DNA from: Variovorax atrisoli 110B
Lineage (GTDB): Bacteria > Pseudomonadota > Gammaproteobacteria > Burkholderiales > Burkholderiaceae_C
NCBI RefSeq assembly: GCF_000382045.1
Contig: NZ_KB907450.1
Span: 758,204-822,203, forward strand
Direction of reading: 5' to 3'
Length of the DNA: 64,000 bases
Positions within the stretch are counted from its first letter, which is position 1; every line of letters starts with the position of its first letter. A model generated the notes under the pieces. The model was not told where the DNA came from. It worked only from the letters and a program-made list of their open reading frames with translations, and did no database searches. Positions 25,552 through 34,285 of this stretch are shown piece after piece. The position numbers and the translations under genes were made by a program.

Positions 25552-26538
25552 TTGCACACGAAAGAAACCCTTGCCGCTGTCGCGCCGGGCACACCGGACA
25601 CCACGCGGCTCACGCAGAAGATGGCCAGCGTCGTCGAACGCATGGCCCGCGCAGGCCACCCGCCGCTCGACCGCCAGACCCCCGACGAGGCCAAGGCCTC
25701 CTATGAAAAGGGTGCCGGCGTGCTCGAAGTGCCCAAGCCCGAACTGGCGCGCATCGAAGACTTCACCATCTCGGCCCGCGACGGCCATGCGCTCCCCGCG
25801 CGCCTCTACGCGCCCTCGGCGGAGGTGCTGCCGGTGCTGATCTATTTCCATGGTGGCGGCTTCACCGTCGGCAACATCCGCACGCACGACACGCTGTGCC
25901 GCGTGCTGAGCATGAAGAGCGGCTGCGCCGTGATTTCCGTGGACTACCGGCTGGCCCCCGCGCACAAGTTCCCGACCGCATCGAACGACGCGTGGGATGC
26001 CTTCCAGTTCATCGCGAAGGAAGGCGCAAGCCTGGGCCTCGACCCCTCGCGGCTGGCGGTGGGCGGCGACAGCGCGGGCGGCACGCTCGCGGCGGTCTGC
26101 GCCATCCTCGCGCGCGATGCGGGGCTGCCGCTCTCGCTGCAGATGCTGATCTACCCCGGCACCACCGCGCACCAGGACACGGCCTCGCACCTGCGCCACG
26201 TCGACGGCCCGCTGCTGACCAAGGCCATGATCGACTTCTTCTTCGCGCAGTACGTCAACACGCCCGCCGACCGCGACGACTGGCGCTTCGCGCCGCTGCT
26301 GGCCGACGACGTCGACGGCGTGGCGCCGGCCTGGATCGGCCTGGCCGAATGCGATCCGGTGGTGGACGAAGGCATCGCCTACGCAGACAAGCTGCGCGCG
26401 GCAGGCGTTCCGGTCGACCTGGAGATCTACCGTGGCGTGATCCACGAATTCATCAAGATGGGCCGGGCGATTCCGGAGGCGCTGCAGGCGCAGGACGACG
26501 CGGCCCGGGCAATCAAGGAGGCATTGCTGACACCATGA
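25552..26538 (+). CDS. Alpha/beta hydrolase of the hormone-sensitive lipase family
   Basis: A 328-residue esterase. The oxyanion motif IYFHGGGF, the nucleophile elbow GGDSAGGTL, the acid region (AECDPVVDEG) and the catalytic His segment (YRGVIHEFIKM) are intact and in the usual order. This family hydrolyses short-chain esters. The frame starts at a TTG (25552) with only a weak upstream AAGAG; the next in-frame ATG would remove 23 residues of a plausible cap region, so I keep the TTG with moderate confidence. The stop overlaps the ATG of the thioesterase fusion (ATGA). It is divergent from the alcohol dehydrogenase gene, which may act on related small substrates. Confidence 0.87.
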   Translation: MHTKETLAAVAPGTPDTTRLTQKMASVVERMARAGHPPLDRQTPDEAKASYEKGAGVLEVPKPELARIEDFTISARDGHALPARLYAPSAEVLPVLIYFHGGGFTVGNIRTHDTLCRVLSMKSGCAVISVDYRLAPAHKFPTASNDAWDAFQFIAKEGASLGLDPSRLAVGGDSAGGTLAAVCAILARDAGLPLSLQMLIYPGTTAHQDTASHLRHVDGPLLTKAMIDFFFAQYVNTPADRDDWRFAPLLADDVDGVAPAWIGLAECDPVVDEGIAYADKLRAAGVPVDLEIYRGVIHEFIKMGRAIPEALQAQDDAARAIKEALLTP

Positions 26539-27434
26539 GCGACACGACGACATCCAACGAACGCAAGGACTTCCGCTTCTTCCACCGCCTGCGCGTGCGC
26601 TGGGCCGAAGTCGACATGCAGAAGATCGTCTTCAACGCGCACTACCTGATGTACTTCGACACCGCCATCGCCGACTACTGGCGTGCGCTGGCGCTGCCGT
26701 ACGAGGAGTCGATGCACGCGATGGGCGGCGACCTGTACGTGCGCAAGGCGACGGTCGACTTTCGCGCATCGGCGCGCATCGACGACGTGCTCGACGTCGG
26801 CATGCGCTGCGTGCGCATCGGCAACTCGTCGATCGTGTTCGAAGGCGGGCTGTTCCGGCAGGACCAGTTTCTCGTCGGCTGCGAGCTGGTCTACGTGTTC
26901 GCCGATCCGGCGACGCAGACCTCGAAGCCGGTTCCGCCGGCACTGCGCGAGGTGCTGCTGGGCTACGAGGCGGGCGAGGCCATGCGCACCATCGAGACGG
27001 GCGACTGGGCCACGCTGGGCGAAGGCGCCGGTGCGCTGCGTCGTGCGGTGTTCATCGAAGAGCAGAACATTCCCGAGTCGCTGGAGTGGGACGAGCAGGA
27101 TGCAGTGGTGCTGCACGCGGTGGCGCGCAACCGGCTCGGGCAGGTCATCGCCACGGCGCGGCTGCTGCCGGCCGAGAACGGCATCTCGCACATCGGCCGC
27201 GTGGCGGTGCACCGCAACCTGCGCAGCGGCGGACATGGTGCCGCGGTGATGCAGGTGCTGGAAGACGCCGCCCGGAAGCGCGGCGACAGCGTGGTCGCGC
27301 TGAACGCGCAGCGCAGTGCCGAGCGCTTCTACACGCGGCTCGGCTATGTACCGCACGGCGAGGGCTTCGAGGAGGCCGGCATCCCGCACATCGAGATGCG
27401 CCGGCCGCTTCGGCCCGCTTCGTCTTCTCAGTAG
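26535..27434 (+). CDS. Fusion of a YbgC-type acyl-CoA thioesterase and a GNAT acetyltransferase
   Basis: A 299-residue two-domain protein. Residues 1 to about 145 are a hot-dog thioesterase: RVRWAEVDMQKIVFNAHYLMYFD matches the YbgC/4HBT active-site helix with its Asp, followed by VRKATVDFRASARIDDVLDVG. Residues about 155-299 are an ElaA/GNAT-like acetyltransferase (RRAVFIEEQNIPESLEWDE, ATARLLP, HIGRVAVHRNLRSGGHG, FYTRLGYVPHG). The two parts read through without a stop. Thioesterases hydrolyse acyl-CoA, while GNATs use acyl-CoA as donor, so one chain may bind the same cofactor twice. The natural substrates are unknown. The stop lies seven bases inside the end of the convergent lipoprotein gene. 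Confidence 0.87.
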   Translation: MSDTTTSNERKDFRFFHRLRVRWAEVDMQKIVFNAHYLMYFDTAIADYWRALALPYEESMHAMGGDLYVRKATVDFRASARIDDVLDVGMRCVRIGNSSIVFEGGLFRQDQFLVGCELVYVFADPATQTSKPVPPALREVLLGYEAGEAMRTIETGDWATLGEGAGALRRAVFIEEQNIPESLEWDEQDAVVLHAVARNRLGQVIATARLLPAENGISHIGRVAVHRNLRSGGHGAAVMQVLEDAARKRGDSVVALNAQRSAERFYTRLGYVPHGEGFEEAGIPHIEMRRPLRPASSSQ

Positions 27435-28381
27435 CGGCTCGGAGGATCGGGCACGTAGCCCGGGTCCGAGCCGGGGAAAGGCGACGGGCCCGCGGGACGC
27501 GGCCAGCGCGGCGCGGGCGGCACCGGGATGATGCCCGCGGCGACGAGGTTCTCGCGGCTGTCGTAGCGGATGCGCACGACCTCGTCGGGCGACGACTGCG
27601 CGCGCTCGAAGGTGGTCTTGCCGACGTACGAGGTTTCGCGGCGGCCGTGGGCGGTGCCCAGGCTCGGGCTGGGTGCCGACTGGCGCGCCAGGTTGCCCGA
27701 TGAAGAGGATTCGGCGGCCGCGGCGGGCGCGGCACTGTCCGCTGCGCCTGACTTGGCCCGCGCATCGCCCTGGTACGACGACGATTCGCTGCGGCGCTCG
27801 CGTTCGGGGCCATACCCTCCATATCCGCCGTAGTCGTCGCGGCGCGGGAACGGGGTGACAGGCGGAGGCAGCGGCTCGGGCATGCGCTCGCGGAACATCG
27901 CGACGCCGATCACGCCCACGTCGTCGGGCCTGCCGGTGCGGCTCGCGTACGAATTGCCGGCCGCCGCGAATTCGAAGGCCGCGATCTGCGAATCGCTCTT
28001 GCGCCAGCCGGTGATGTCGCTGCGCTCGCGGGGGCCGAACACGTAGCCGTTCTGCAGTACGCCCGCGGTCTCGCCCGTGACCACGTTGACGCCGTCCACG
28101 GACATCACGGCCATGATGCGCTCGCCCATCGCGTTGCGCGCCCGGATGGCATAGCGTGCGCCGGGGCGGCCGGCCACCCAGTATTCGCCGCGATGGCGGT
28201 AGATCGGCAATTCGGCGCCGGTGCCGCGGTCGACCACGCTGATCTGCATCAGCGAACCGATGCGGCTGGACGGCGTGGAAGGAACATAGGGGCGTTCCGA
28301 TGGCTGGGCGCAGGCCGGGAGCGAGACCATGGCGGTCATGGCTGTCGCGGCCAGGGCGGTGGAAAAGAGTCTGCGCTTCAT
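27428..28381 (-). CDS. Predicted lipoprotein of unknown function
   Basis: A 317-residue secreted lipoprotein (MKRRLFST, hydrophobic core, lipobox LPAC with Cys24). The first 130 residues after the signal form a compact domain with RIGSLMQISVVDRGTGAELPIYRHRGEYWVAG and GYVFGPRERSDITGW, followed by a Pro-, Gly- and Ser-rich unstructured stretch (about 175-260) and a Pro-rich C-terminus. The domain pattern is not one I can name. AAGGAAG seven bases upstream supports the ATG. The gene follows the ygfZ terminator on the same strand and so has its own promoter. Confidence 0.75.
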   Translation of the reverse strand: MKRRLFSTALAATAMTAMVSLPACAQPSERPYVPSTPSSRIGSLMQISVVDRGTGAELPIYRHRGEYWVAGRPGARYAIRARNAMGERIMAVMSVDGVNVVTGETAGVLQNGYVFGPRERSDITGWRKSDSQIAAFEFAAAGNSYASRTGRPDDVGVIGVAMFRERMPEPLPPPVTPFPRRDDYGGYGGYGPERERRSESSSYQGDARAKSGAADSAAPAAAAESSSSGNLARQSAPSPSLGTAHGRRETSYVGKTTFERAQSSPDEVVRIRYDSRENLVAAGIIPVPPAPRWPRPAGPSPFPGSDPGYVPDPPSRY

Positions 28382-28457
28382 GGTGTGTCTTCCTTGCCGG
28401 AGTTGATCGGTGCCGGCTTCTACGGCGCAGCAAAGGCAACGGGGTTGGCAGACACGC

Positions 28458-28490
28458 AAAAAAATGGCGCCGTCGTTTCCGACAGCGCCA
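28458..28490 (-). terminator. Rho-independent terminator after ygfZ
   Basis: On the minus strand a GC-rich stem pairs TGGCGCTGTCG with CGACGGCGCCA (one G-U pair) around a GAAA loop, immediately followed by seven uridines (28464-28458). It lies 46 bases after the ygfZ stop and before the lipoprotein gene, so it ends the ygfZ transcript. A second hairpin, AACGCCT with AGGCGTT at 28491-28512, sits just upstream of it. Confidence 0.8.
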
Positions 28491-28535
28491 AACGCCTGTT
28501 TTCAAAGGCGTTGGGGGTTCAAGGAGTGCGCGGGC

Positions 28536-29462
28536 TCAGATGTCTTCGAGCAGCGGGTAGGGCAGCGGCTCGACCGTGAGCGCAGGGCCGTCGGCCGCGC
28601 CTGCGCGCAAGCCGCCGGCATCGAGCGCGGCGATCTGCATCGAGACCAGCGCGGACCAGCCGCCACCGGGCGCCGGCGCTGCCTGCGCCACGGTGCCCAC
28701 GGGCTGCTCGGCGTCGTCGGCGGCGAACACTTCCTGGCCCACGGACACCGGCGCGTCAGCCTGCACGAGGTAGGTGCGCCGTTTCAGCGTGCCGCGGAAC
28801 TGGCTGCGCGCAACCACTTCCTGGCCGGGATAGCAGCCCTTCTTGAAGTTCACGCCGCCCACGGATTCGTAGTTGATCATCTGCGGCACGAAGGCTTCGA
28901 TGACCGGGGTCGTCAGCGTCACGATGCCGCTGCGCACCTCGCTCCATTGCCACAGGTTGTCTTCAAGGGCCGGACCCGTTGGCGCAGCGTGGCCTGCGGG
29001 GGCGATCCAGAGCGCGCGCGGCACGCCGTCGGCAGGGTAGAGCGACACGGCGCTGACTTCATCGCCGACCGCCGTGCGCTTGCCCGGCTGGGCAGCGGCG
29101 TCGAGTCCGTTGGCCGTGAGCGCGGTGCCTGCCAGGCCGTAGAGCGCAAACTGCGCGGTCGCATCGGTCAGCTTGACCTTGGCGCGCAGCACGTACATCG
29201 ACAGGCGCTTGAGGGTGGCGGCGAGGATGTCGCGGCTGCACACCAGCAGGATCAGCTCAGGTTGCGGCTTGATGCCGATGAAACTTGCGATCACACGGCC
29301 CTTGGCGGTGCACAGGGCCGCGAGGCGGGCATCGGAGGCGCCGAGCAGGGAGAAGTCCTGTGTGAGCTGGCCGTGGAGGAAGCTGGCGGCGTCGGGACCT
29401 TCGGCCCGGATCACGCCGAGATGGGAGAGGGCGGTCACCCCATTGAGAACGACAGTGGTCAT
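28536..29462 (-). CDS. ygfZ: YgfZ, folate-binding protein for Fe-S cluster maintenance
   Basis: A 308-residue GcvT-fold protein. The diagnostic loop FKKGCYPGQEVVARSQFRG contains the conserved Cys of KGCYxGQE. The N-terminal SHLGVIRAEGPDAASFLHGQLTQDF segment is also typical. YgfZ binds tetrahydrofolate and supports repair or assembly of iron-sulfur enzymes such as MiaB. The start at 29462 (MTTVVLNG) gives the usual length; an upstream in-frame start adds a Pro/Arg stretch. The gene is divergent from mltG across 137 bases, a conserved arrangement in Burkholderiales, and ends at a strong terminator. Confidence 0.92.
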   Translation of the reverse strand: MTTVVLNGVTALSHLGVIRAEGPDAASFLHGQLTQDFSLLGASDARLAALCTAKGRVIASFIGIKPQPELILLVCSRDILAATLKRLSMYVLRAKVKLTDATAQFALYGLAGTALTANGLDAAAQPGKRTAVGDEVSAVSLYPADGVPRALWIAPAGHAAPTGPALEDNLWQWSEVRSGIVTLTTPVIEAFVPQMINYESVGGVNFKKGCYPGQEVVARSQFRGTLKRRTYLVQADAPVSVGQEVFAADDAEQPVGTVAQAAPAPGGGWSALVSMQIAALDAGGLRAGAADGPALTVEPLPYPLLEDI

Positions 29463-29599
29463 CGCTGAATTATCATGGCCGGGCCTGTCCCTTCGGGGCG
29501 GCGGGGGCTCCGGCCCTGCGGTTCGCAAGGGCACCTGTCTCTCGTCCGGGGCCTGCTGGTTTTTCCTCCGTTTTTCTCCGTCACCCCCACATCGGATCC

Positions 29600-30625
29600 G
29601 TGCGCAGCTTCTTTCTCACGCTTTTCCTGCTCGCCGCCCTGGTCGTGCTCGCGCTCGGCGGCGCCGGCCTATGGTGGGTGCACCAGCCACTCAAGCTGCC
29701 TGCGCCCAGCGTCGACCTGTCGGTCGAGCCCGGCACCACGCCGCGCGGCATCGCCCAGGCGGTGGCCGACACGGGCGTCGACGTCCAGCCGCAACTGCTC
29801 TACCTGTGGTTCCGCATCTCCGGACAAGACCGCCAGATGCGCGCCGGCAGCTACGAGCTGGAACGCGGCGTGACGCCCAAGCTGCTGCTCAACATCCTGG
29901 TGCGCGGCGAGGAGGCCACGCGCAGCGTGGTGCTGGTGGAAGGCTGGAACATCCGCCAGGTACGCGCCGCGCTCGCCAAGGCCGACCAGCTCAAGCCCGA
30001 CAGCGTGGGCATGACCGACGAGGCGCTGATGGCCAAGCTGGGAAGGCCCGGCGTGCATCCTGAAGGCCGCTTCTTCCCGGACACCTATACCTACTCCAAG
30101 GGCTCCACCGATGTCGCCCTGCTGCAGCGCGCGATGCGGGCCATGGACAAGAAGCTCGAAGCCGCCTGGGCCGCCCGAGCATCCGACCTGCCGCTGAAAT
30201 CGGCCGATGAGGCGCTGATTCTGGCCAGTATTGTCGAAAAGGAGACAGGCAAGGCCAACGACCGGGCGGAGATCGCAGCCGTTTTCGCCAACCGGTTGCG
30301 CATCGGTATGCCGCTGCAGACCGATCCGACGGTCATCTACGGCATGGGCACCGCCTTCGACGGCAACCTGCGCAAGAAAGACCTGCAGACCGACACGCCC
30401 TGGAACACCTACACGCGCGGCGGCCTGCCGCCCACGCCGATCTCGATGCCGGGCAAGGCGGCGCTGCTGGCGGCCGTGCAGCCGGCCCAGAGCAAATCGC
30501 TGTATTTCGTGTCACGCGGCGACGGCACCAGCCAGTTCAGCAGTTCGCTCGACGACCACAACCGAGCGGTCAACCGCTACCAGCGCGGCGGCGGCGACAC
30601 CAAACCGAAGGCGACGACCCAATGA
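29600..30625 (+). CDS. mltG: MltG, endolytic murein transglycosylase
   Basis: A 341-residue inner-membrane protein with one N-terminal anchor ([24 protein letters not shown]), a LysM-like region, and the YceG-type catalytic domain with [11 protein letters not shown] (catalytic Glu), [20 protein letters not shown] and YNTY-like [18 protein letters not shown]. MltG cleaves nascent peptidoglycan strands and is thought to set glycan length. The start is GTG. The stop overlaps the tmk start (ATGA). The order mltG-tmk-holB-pilZ-tatD is conserved in many beta- and gamma-proteobacteria, which supports the call. Confidence 0.95.
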   Translation: MRSFFLTLFLLAALVVLALGGAGLWWVHQPLKLPAPSVDLSVEPGTTPRGIAQAVADTGVDVQPQLLYLWFRISGQDRQMRAGSYELERGVTPKLLLNILVRGEEATRSVVLVEGWNIRQVRAALAKADQLKPDSVGMTDEALMAKLGRPGVHPEGRFFPDTYTYSKGSTDVALLQRAMRAMDKKLEAAWAARASDLPLKSADEALILASIVEKETGKANDRAEIAAVFANRLRIGMPLQTDPTVIYGMGTAFDGNLRKKDLQTDTPWNTYTRGGLPPTPISMPGKAALLAAVQPAQSKSLYFVSRGDGTSQFSSSLDDHNRAVNRYQRGGGDTKPKATTQ

Positions 30626-31278
30626 GCGAACAGGGCCTTTTTCTGACGCTGGAAGGCATCGACGGCGCGGGCAAGTCGAGCCATCTCGATGCGCTGGAGG
30701 CGCGCTTCAAGGTGCAGGGCCGCACCGTCGTGCGCACGCGCGAGCCCGGCGGCACGCCGCTGGCTGAAACGCTGCGCGGGCTGATCCTCGAGAAGCCGAT
30801 GGACCCTTTGACCGAGTCGCTGCTGGTCTTCGCCGCCCGGCGCGACCACATCGCGCAGGTCATCGAGCCGGCGCTGGCGCGTGGCGACGTGGTGCTGTGC
30901 GACCGCTTCACCGACGCCACCTTCGCCTACCAGGGCGCGGGGCGGGGTTTCGACAACGCCGTCCTGTCGACGCTCGAGCAATGGGTCCAGGCGCAGGCCG
31001 GCAGCGCGAAGCTGCTGCAGCCGCAGGTCACGCTGTGGTTCGACCTGGCTCCGGAGATCGCCGCGCAGCGGCTGGCCGGCGCCCGCGTGCCCGACAAATT
31101 CGAGGCCCAGCCGGTCGAGTTCTTCCGCCGCGTGGCGCAGGGCTATGCGGACCGCGCGAGCGCCGACGCGCAACGCTTCGTGCGAATCGACGCCAGCCAG
31201 ACGCGCGAGCAGGTCTGGTGGCAGATCGAATCCGAGCTGATTGCGCGCGGTGTGCTGGCCGGCGGAGGCATTCGATGA
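30622..31278 (+). CDS. tmk: Thymidylate kinase
   Basis: A 218-residue dTMP kinase. The P-loop GIDGAGKSS is at 12-20, the DR motif with substrate-binding aromatic residues is in [16 protein letters not shown], and [18 protein letters not shown] is the conserved dTMP-binding segment; the RVPDKFE-type lid follows. It phosphorylates dTMP to dTDP for DNA synthesis. Its ATG and stop both overlap neighbours by four bases (mltG and holB), so expression is coupled. The start is clear because the P-loop follows at the usual distance. Confidence 0.97.
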   Translation: MSEQGLFLTLEGIDGAGKSSHLDALEARFKVQGRTVVRTREPGGTPLAETLRGLILEKPMDPLTESLLVFAARRDHIAQVIEPALARGDVVLCDRFTDATFAYQGAGRGFDNAVLSTLEQWVQAQAGSAKLLQPQVTLWFDLAPEIAAQRLAGARVPDKFEAQPVEFFRRVAQGYADRASADAQRFVRIDASQTREQVWWQIESELIARGVLAGGGIR

Positions 31279-32291
31279 GCGCCGAGGCACTGTCTCCCTG
31301 GCTGCGCCGGCCGCTGACGGAGCTGCTGCGCCAGCGCGGCCATGCCTGGCTGCTGCAGGGGCCGTCCGGCATCGGCCAGTACGAGCTGGCGCTGGCCCTG
31401 GCCTCCGCCTGGCTGTGCGAGCAGCCGACGGAGCAGGGCACCGCCTGCGGCCATTGCGCGAGCTGCCACGCCATCGAGGTGCGCACGCATGCCGACCTTT
31501 GCGTGCTGATGCCCGAAGTCGCCATGCACGAGCTGAGCTGGCCGCTCGACGAGAAGGCCCAGGCCGAGATCGACGACAAGAAGCGCAAGCCCAGCCGCGA
31601 GATCCGTGTCGAGGCGATGCGCGACGCGGTCGGCTTCGCCCAGCGCACCAGCGCGCGCGGACGCGGCAAGGTGGTGCTGGTGTATCCGGCCGAGCGCATG
31701 AACACGATCACCGCCAATGCGCTGCTGAAGACGCTGGAGGAGCCCGTCGGCGATGTCCGCTTCGTGCTCGCCAGCGAGGCTGCCTGGCAACTGCTGCCGA
31801 CCATCCGCAGCCGCTGCCTCGGCTTCACGCTTCCCTGGCCTGAAACCGCCGAGGCGCAAGCCTGGCTGGTCGCGCAGGACGTGCCTGCGGCCGACGCGGC
31901 CGCCTTGCTGCGCGCCGCCGGCGGCCGGCCCAGCGATGCCCTGCGCCTCGCGCGGGCAGGGCAGTCGCCCAAGGCCTGGGCACTGCTGCCCAAGGCCATG
32001 GTGCGAGGCGACGTCGGCGCGCTGGCCGACCACGCACCTGCGCAGGCGGTAGGCGCGCTGCAGAAGCTCTGCCATGACCTGATGGCCGTCGGCAACGGCG
32101 CGGCGCCCCGATTCTTCGAAGCGGCCGACCTTCCCGCGGCACCGCCACGGCTGGCGCTCGCGCGCTGGTCGAAGTCGCTCGCGAGCGCCGCAAGGACCGC
32201 GGAGCACCCGTTCAACGCGGGCCTCATGCTCGAAGCGCTTGTGAGCGAAGCGCGAACCACCCTAAACTCTGCCGCTCGTCGCCGACCATGA
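31275..32291 (+). CDS. holB: DNA polymerase III delta-prime subunit
   Basis: A 338-residue clamp-loader subunit. It begins [18 protein letters not shown] and contains the AAA+ fold with [11 protein letters not shown], where the Walker A Lys is replaced by Gln, a normal feature of delta-prime, which does not hydrolyse ATP. The zinc module CGHCASC and the sensor region [19 protein letters not shown] are conserved. The C-terminal domain is diverged but helical. The gene overlaps tmk and pilZ. It belongs to the replicase clamp loader with DnaX and HolA, which are encoded elsewhere. Confidence 0.92.
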   Translation: MSAEALSPWLRRPLTELLRQRGHAWLLQGPSGIGQYELALALASAWLCEQPTEQGTACGHCASCHAIEVRTHADLCVLMPEVAMHELSWPLDEKAQAEIDDKKRKPSREIRVEAMRDAVGFAQRTSARGRGKVVLVYPAERMNTITANALLKTLEEPVGDVRFVLASEAAWQLLPTIRSRCLGFTLPWPETAEAQAWLVAQDVPAADAAALLRAAGGRPSDALRLARAGQSPKAWALLPKAMVRGDVGALADHAPAQAVGALQKLCHDLMAVGNGAAPRFFEAADLPAAPPRLALARWSKSLASAARTAEHPFNAGLMLEALVSEARTTLNSAARRRP

Positions 32292-32674
32292 ACCAACCTG
32301 CCGCACCCGCTGCGCCCGCAGCATCCTCCGCACCCGCCCGGCCGAGCGTCATCCAGCTCGCCATCAAGGAAAAGGGCGCGCTGTACGCGGCCTACATCCC
32401 GCTGTTCGCCGAGGGCGGCATCTTCATTCCGACCTCGCGCGAATACCGCCTTGGCGACGACGTCTATGTGCTGCTGACGCTGCCGGAAGACCCGCAGCGC
32501 TACCCCGTGGCCGGCAAGGTGGCCTGGATCACGCCGCCGCGCGCCGCAGGCAACCGGGCTCCGGGCGTGGGTATCCGTTTTCCTTCCGACGAGAAGTCGC
32601 GCCAGCTGAAGGCGCGCATCGAAGCGGCGCTCGGCGGCTCGATGGCCTCCGACCGCCCCACGCAAACCATCTGA
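32288..32674 (+). CDS. pilZ: PilZ-domain protein (type IV pilus biogenesis PilZ)
   Basis: A 128-residue protein with an Ala/Pro-rich N-terminus and a PilZ barrel: LYAAYIPLFAEGGIFIPTSREYRLGDDVYVLLTLP, VAGKVAWITP and GVGIRFP. It lacks the RxxxR and DxSxxG cyclic-di-GMP motifs, as do the founding PilZ proteins encoded next to holB, so it is not broken. PilZ of this type is needed for type IV pilus assembly and contacts the FimX/PilB system. The ATG overlaps the holB stop. Confidence 0.9.
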   Translation: MNQPAAPAAPAASSAPARPSVIQLAIKEKGALYAAYIPLFAEGGIFIPTSREYRLGDDVYVLLTLPEDPQRYPVAGKVAWITPPRAAGNRAPGVGIRFPSDEKSRQLKARIEAALGGSMASDRPTQTI

Positions 32675-32785
32675 GTCTTCCGCCGCCGTCACGGTGGCGC
32701 GGAACTCGTTCGACGGCGCCCGCCTCCCATACGGACCCCGCACGGGGCCCAGCCAGGGGCGAGCACCGCCATCCCTTCATTCCCG

Positions 32786-33592
32786 ATGTTCACAGACTCC
32801 CACTGCCATCTCACTTTTCCCGAATTCGCGGGCCAGATGCCTGAGATCCGCGCCGCCATGGCTGCGGCGCAGGTCGACCGGGCGCTGTGCATCTGCACCA
32901 AGCTCGAGGAATTCGACGAAGTGCAGGCCCTCGCGGCCGCCTACGACAACTTCTGGGCCAGCGTGGGCGTGCATCCCGACAACGAGGACATCGCCGAGCC
33001 CACCGTCGAAGACCTGGTGCGCCTCTCGCAGCGCCCGCGCGTGGTGGCCATCGGCGAGACCGGCCTCGACTACTACCAGATGGAAGAGCGCAAGGGCGGC
33101 CGCAGCATTTCCGACCTCGAATGGCAGCGTGACCGCTTCCGCGTGCACATCCGCGCCGCCCGCCAGACCGGCAAGCCGCTGATCATCCATACCCGCGAAG
33201 CCTCGGCGGACACGCTGGCGATCCTGAAGGAGGAGGGCGAGGACGCCTCGCCCGGCGCGGCCGGCGGCGTGTTCCACTGCTTCACCGAGACTGCCGAGGT
33301 GGCGCGGGCGGCGCTGGACCTGGGTTTCTACATCTCCTTCTCCGGCATCCTGACGTTCAAGAAGGCCCAGGACCTGCGCGACGTGGCCGCCTTCGTCCCG
33401 CTGGACCGCATGCTGATCGAGACCGACAGCCCGTACCTCGCGCCGGTGCCGTACCGCGGCAAGACCAACAACCCGTCCTACGTGCCCTACGTGGCGCAGC
33501 AGATCGCGGAGCTGCGAAAGATGCCAGTGGAGGCCGTCGCCAAGGCCACGAGCGACAATTTCGAAGCCTTGTTCAGGGAAGTCAAATCATGA
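32786..33592 (+). CDS. tatD: TatD-family metal-dependent hydrolase
   Basis: A 268-residue TatD-type metallo-hydrolase. Metal-binding motifs are in place: DSHCHL at the start, GETGLDYY, IHTREASADTL, VFHCFTETAEVARAALDLGFYISFSG, and ETDSPYLAPVPYRGKTNNP. TatD proteins are nucleases or quality-control hydrolases; their precise role is debated. It follows pilZ by 111 bases (no ribosome site was clear there) and overlaps the ankyrin gene by four bases. Confidence 0.92.
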   Translation: MFTDSHCHLTFPEFAGQMPEIRAAMAAAQVDRALCICTKLEEFDEVQALAAAYDNFWASVGVHPDNEDIAEPTVEDLVRLSQRPRVVAIGETGLDYYQMEERKGGRSISDLEWQRDRFRVHIRAARQTGKPLIIHTREASADTLAILKEEGEDASPGAAGGVFHCFTETAEVARAALDLGFYISFSGILTFKKAQDLRDVAAFVPLDRMLIETDSPYLAPVPYRGKTNNPSYVPYVAQQIAELRKMPVEAVAKATSDNFEALFREVKS

Positions 33593-34269
33593 AAAACTAC
33601 TTCAAGAAATCGATCTATCTCATTGTCGTTGCTGTATCTTTTGCAGCCCATGCCGGTTCCTTCGAAGACTTTTTCCGGGCCGTGCGCGGCGACAACGCCA
33701 GCGGCGTCAGGAACCTCATCCAGCGCGGATTCGACCCCAACACCCGCGATGAACACGGTCAGACGGGCCTCCTGATCGCATTGCGCGAGCCTTCGCCTAA
33801 GGTGATCAAGGTGCTGATCGAGGCGCCGCAGACCGACGTGGACATCGCCAGCCCGAAGGACGAGACCCCTCTGATGCTCGCGGCCATCAAGGGCCAGCAG
33901 GATGTGGTGGACCAGCTGCTCAAGCGCGACGCCGCTGTCAACAAGACCGGCTGGACGCCGCTGCACTACGCCGCCACCAGCGGGCAGATCGCGATCATGA
34001 AGACCTTGCTCGAGAACTTCGCCTTCATCGACGCGCAGTCGCCCAACGGCACCACGCCGCTCATGATGGCGGCCATGTACGGCTCCAACGACGCGGTGAA
34101 GCTGCTGCTCGACGAGGGCGCGGACACGACCATGAAGAACCAGCTGGGCATGACTGCCGTGGACTTCGCGAACAAGGCGAACCGCTCGGAGGCTGCCTCG
34201 ATGATCGCCGCAGCTGCGAATGCGAGGGCCAATGCGCCCAAGGCTGTGCCCAAGGATGGCAAGTGGTGA
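33589..34269 (+). CDS. Secreted ankyrin-repeat protein
   Basis: A 226-residue protein with a signal peptide (MKNYFKKSIYLIVVAVSFAAHA, cleavage before GSFED) and about five ankyrin repeats, for example GWTPLHYAATSGQIAIMKTLLE and GTTPLMMAAMYGSNDAVKLLLDEGAD. It should be periplasmic. Ankyrin proteins of this type often follow tatD in Burkholderiales, but their role is not established. The C-terminus is basic and Ala-rich. The gene ends 16 bases before the convergent agmatine-deiminase-like gene, with no terminator in between. Confidence 0.87.
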   Translation: MKNYFKKSIYLIVVAVSFAAHAGSFEDFFRAVRGDNASGVRNLIQRGFDPNTRDEHGQTGLLIALREPSPKVIKVLIEAPQTDVDIASPKDETPLMLAAIKGQQDVVDQLLKRDAAVNKTGWTPLHYAATSGQIAIMKTLLENFAFIDAQSPNGTTPLMMAAMYGSNDAVKLLLDEGADTTMKNQLGMTAVDFANKANRSEAASMIAAAANARANAPKAVPKDGKW

Positions 34270-34285
34270 GCTTCGCTCCTCCTGC

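Noticed and set aside
31275..32291. Loss of the Walker A lysine in holB as a sign of a broken gene
   Set aside because: Delta-prime subunits normally lack ATPase activity and have a degenerate P-loop; the rest of the protein is intact.
32288..32674. Missing cyclic-di-GMP motifs in pilZ as a degenerate receptor
   Set aside because: PilZ proteins encoded beside holB typically lack these motifs; their function is in pilus assembly.
32684..32699. Small GC hairpin after pilZ as a terminator
   Set aside because: The stem is short and no uridine run follows; tatD may still be co-transcribed.
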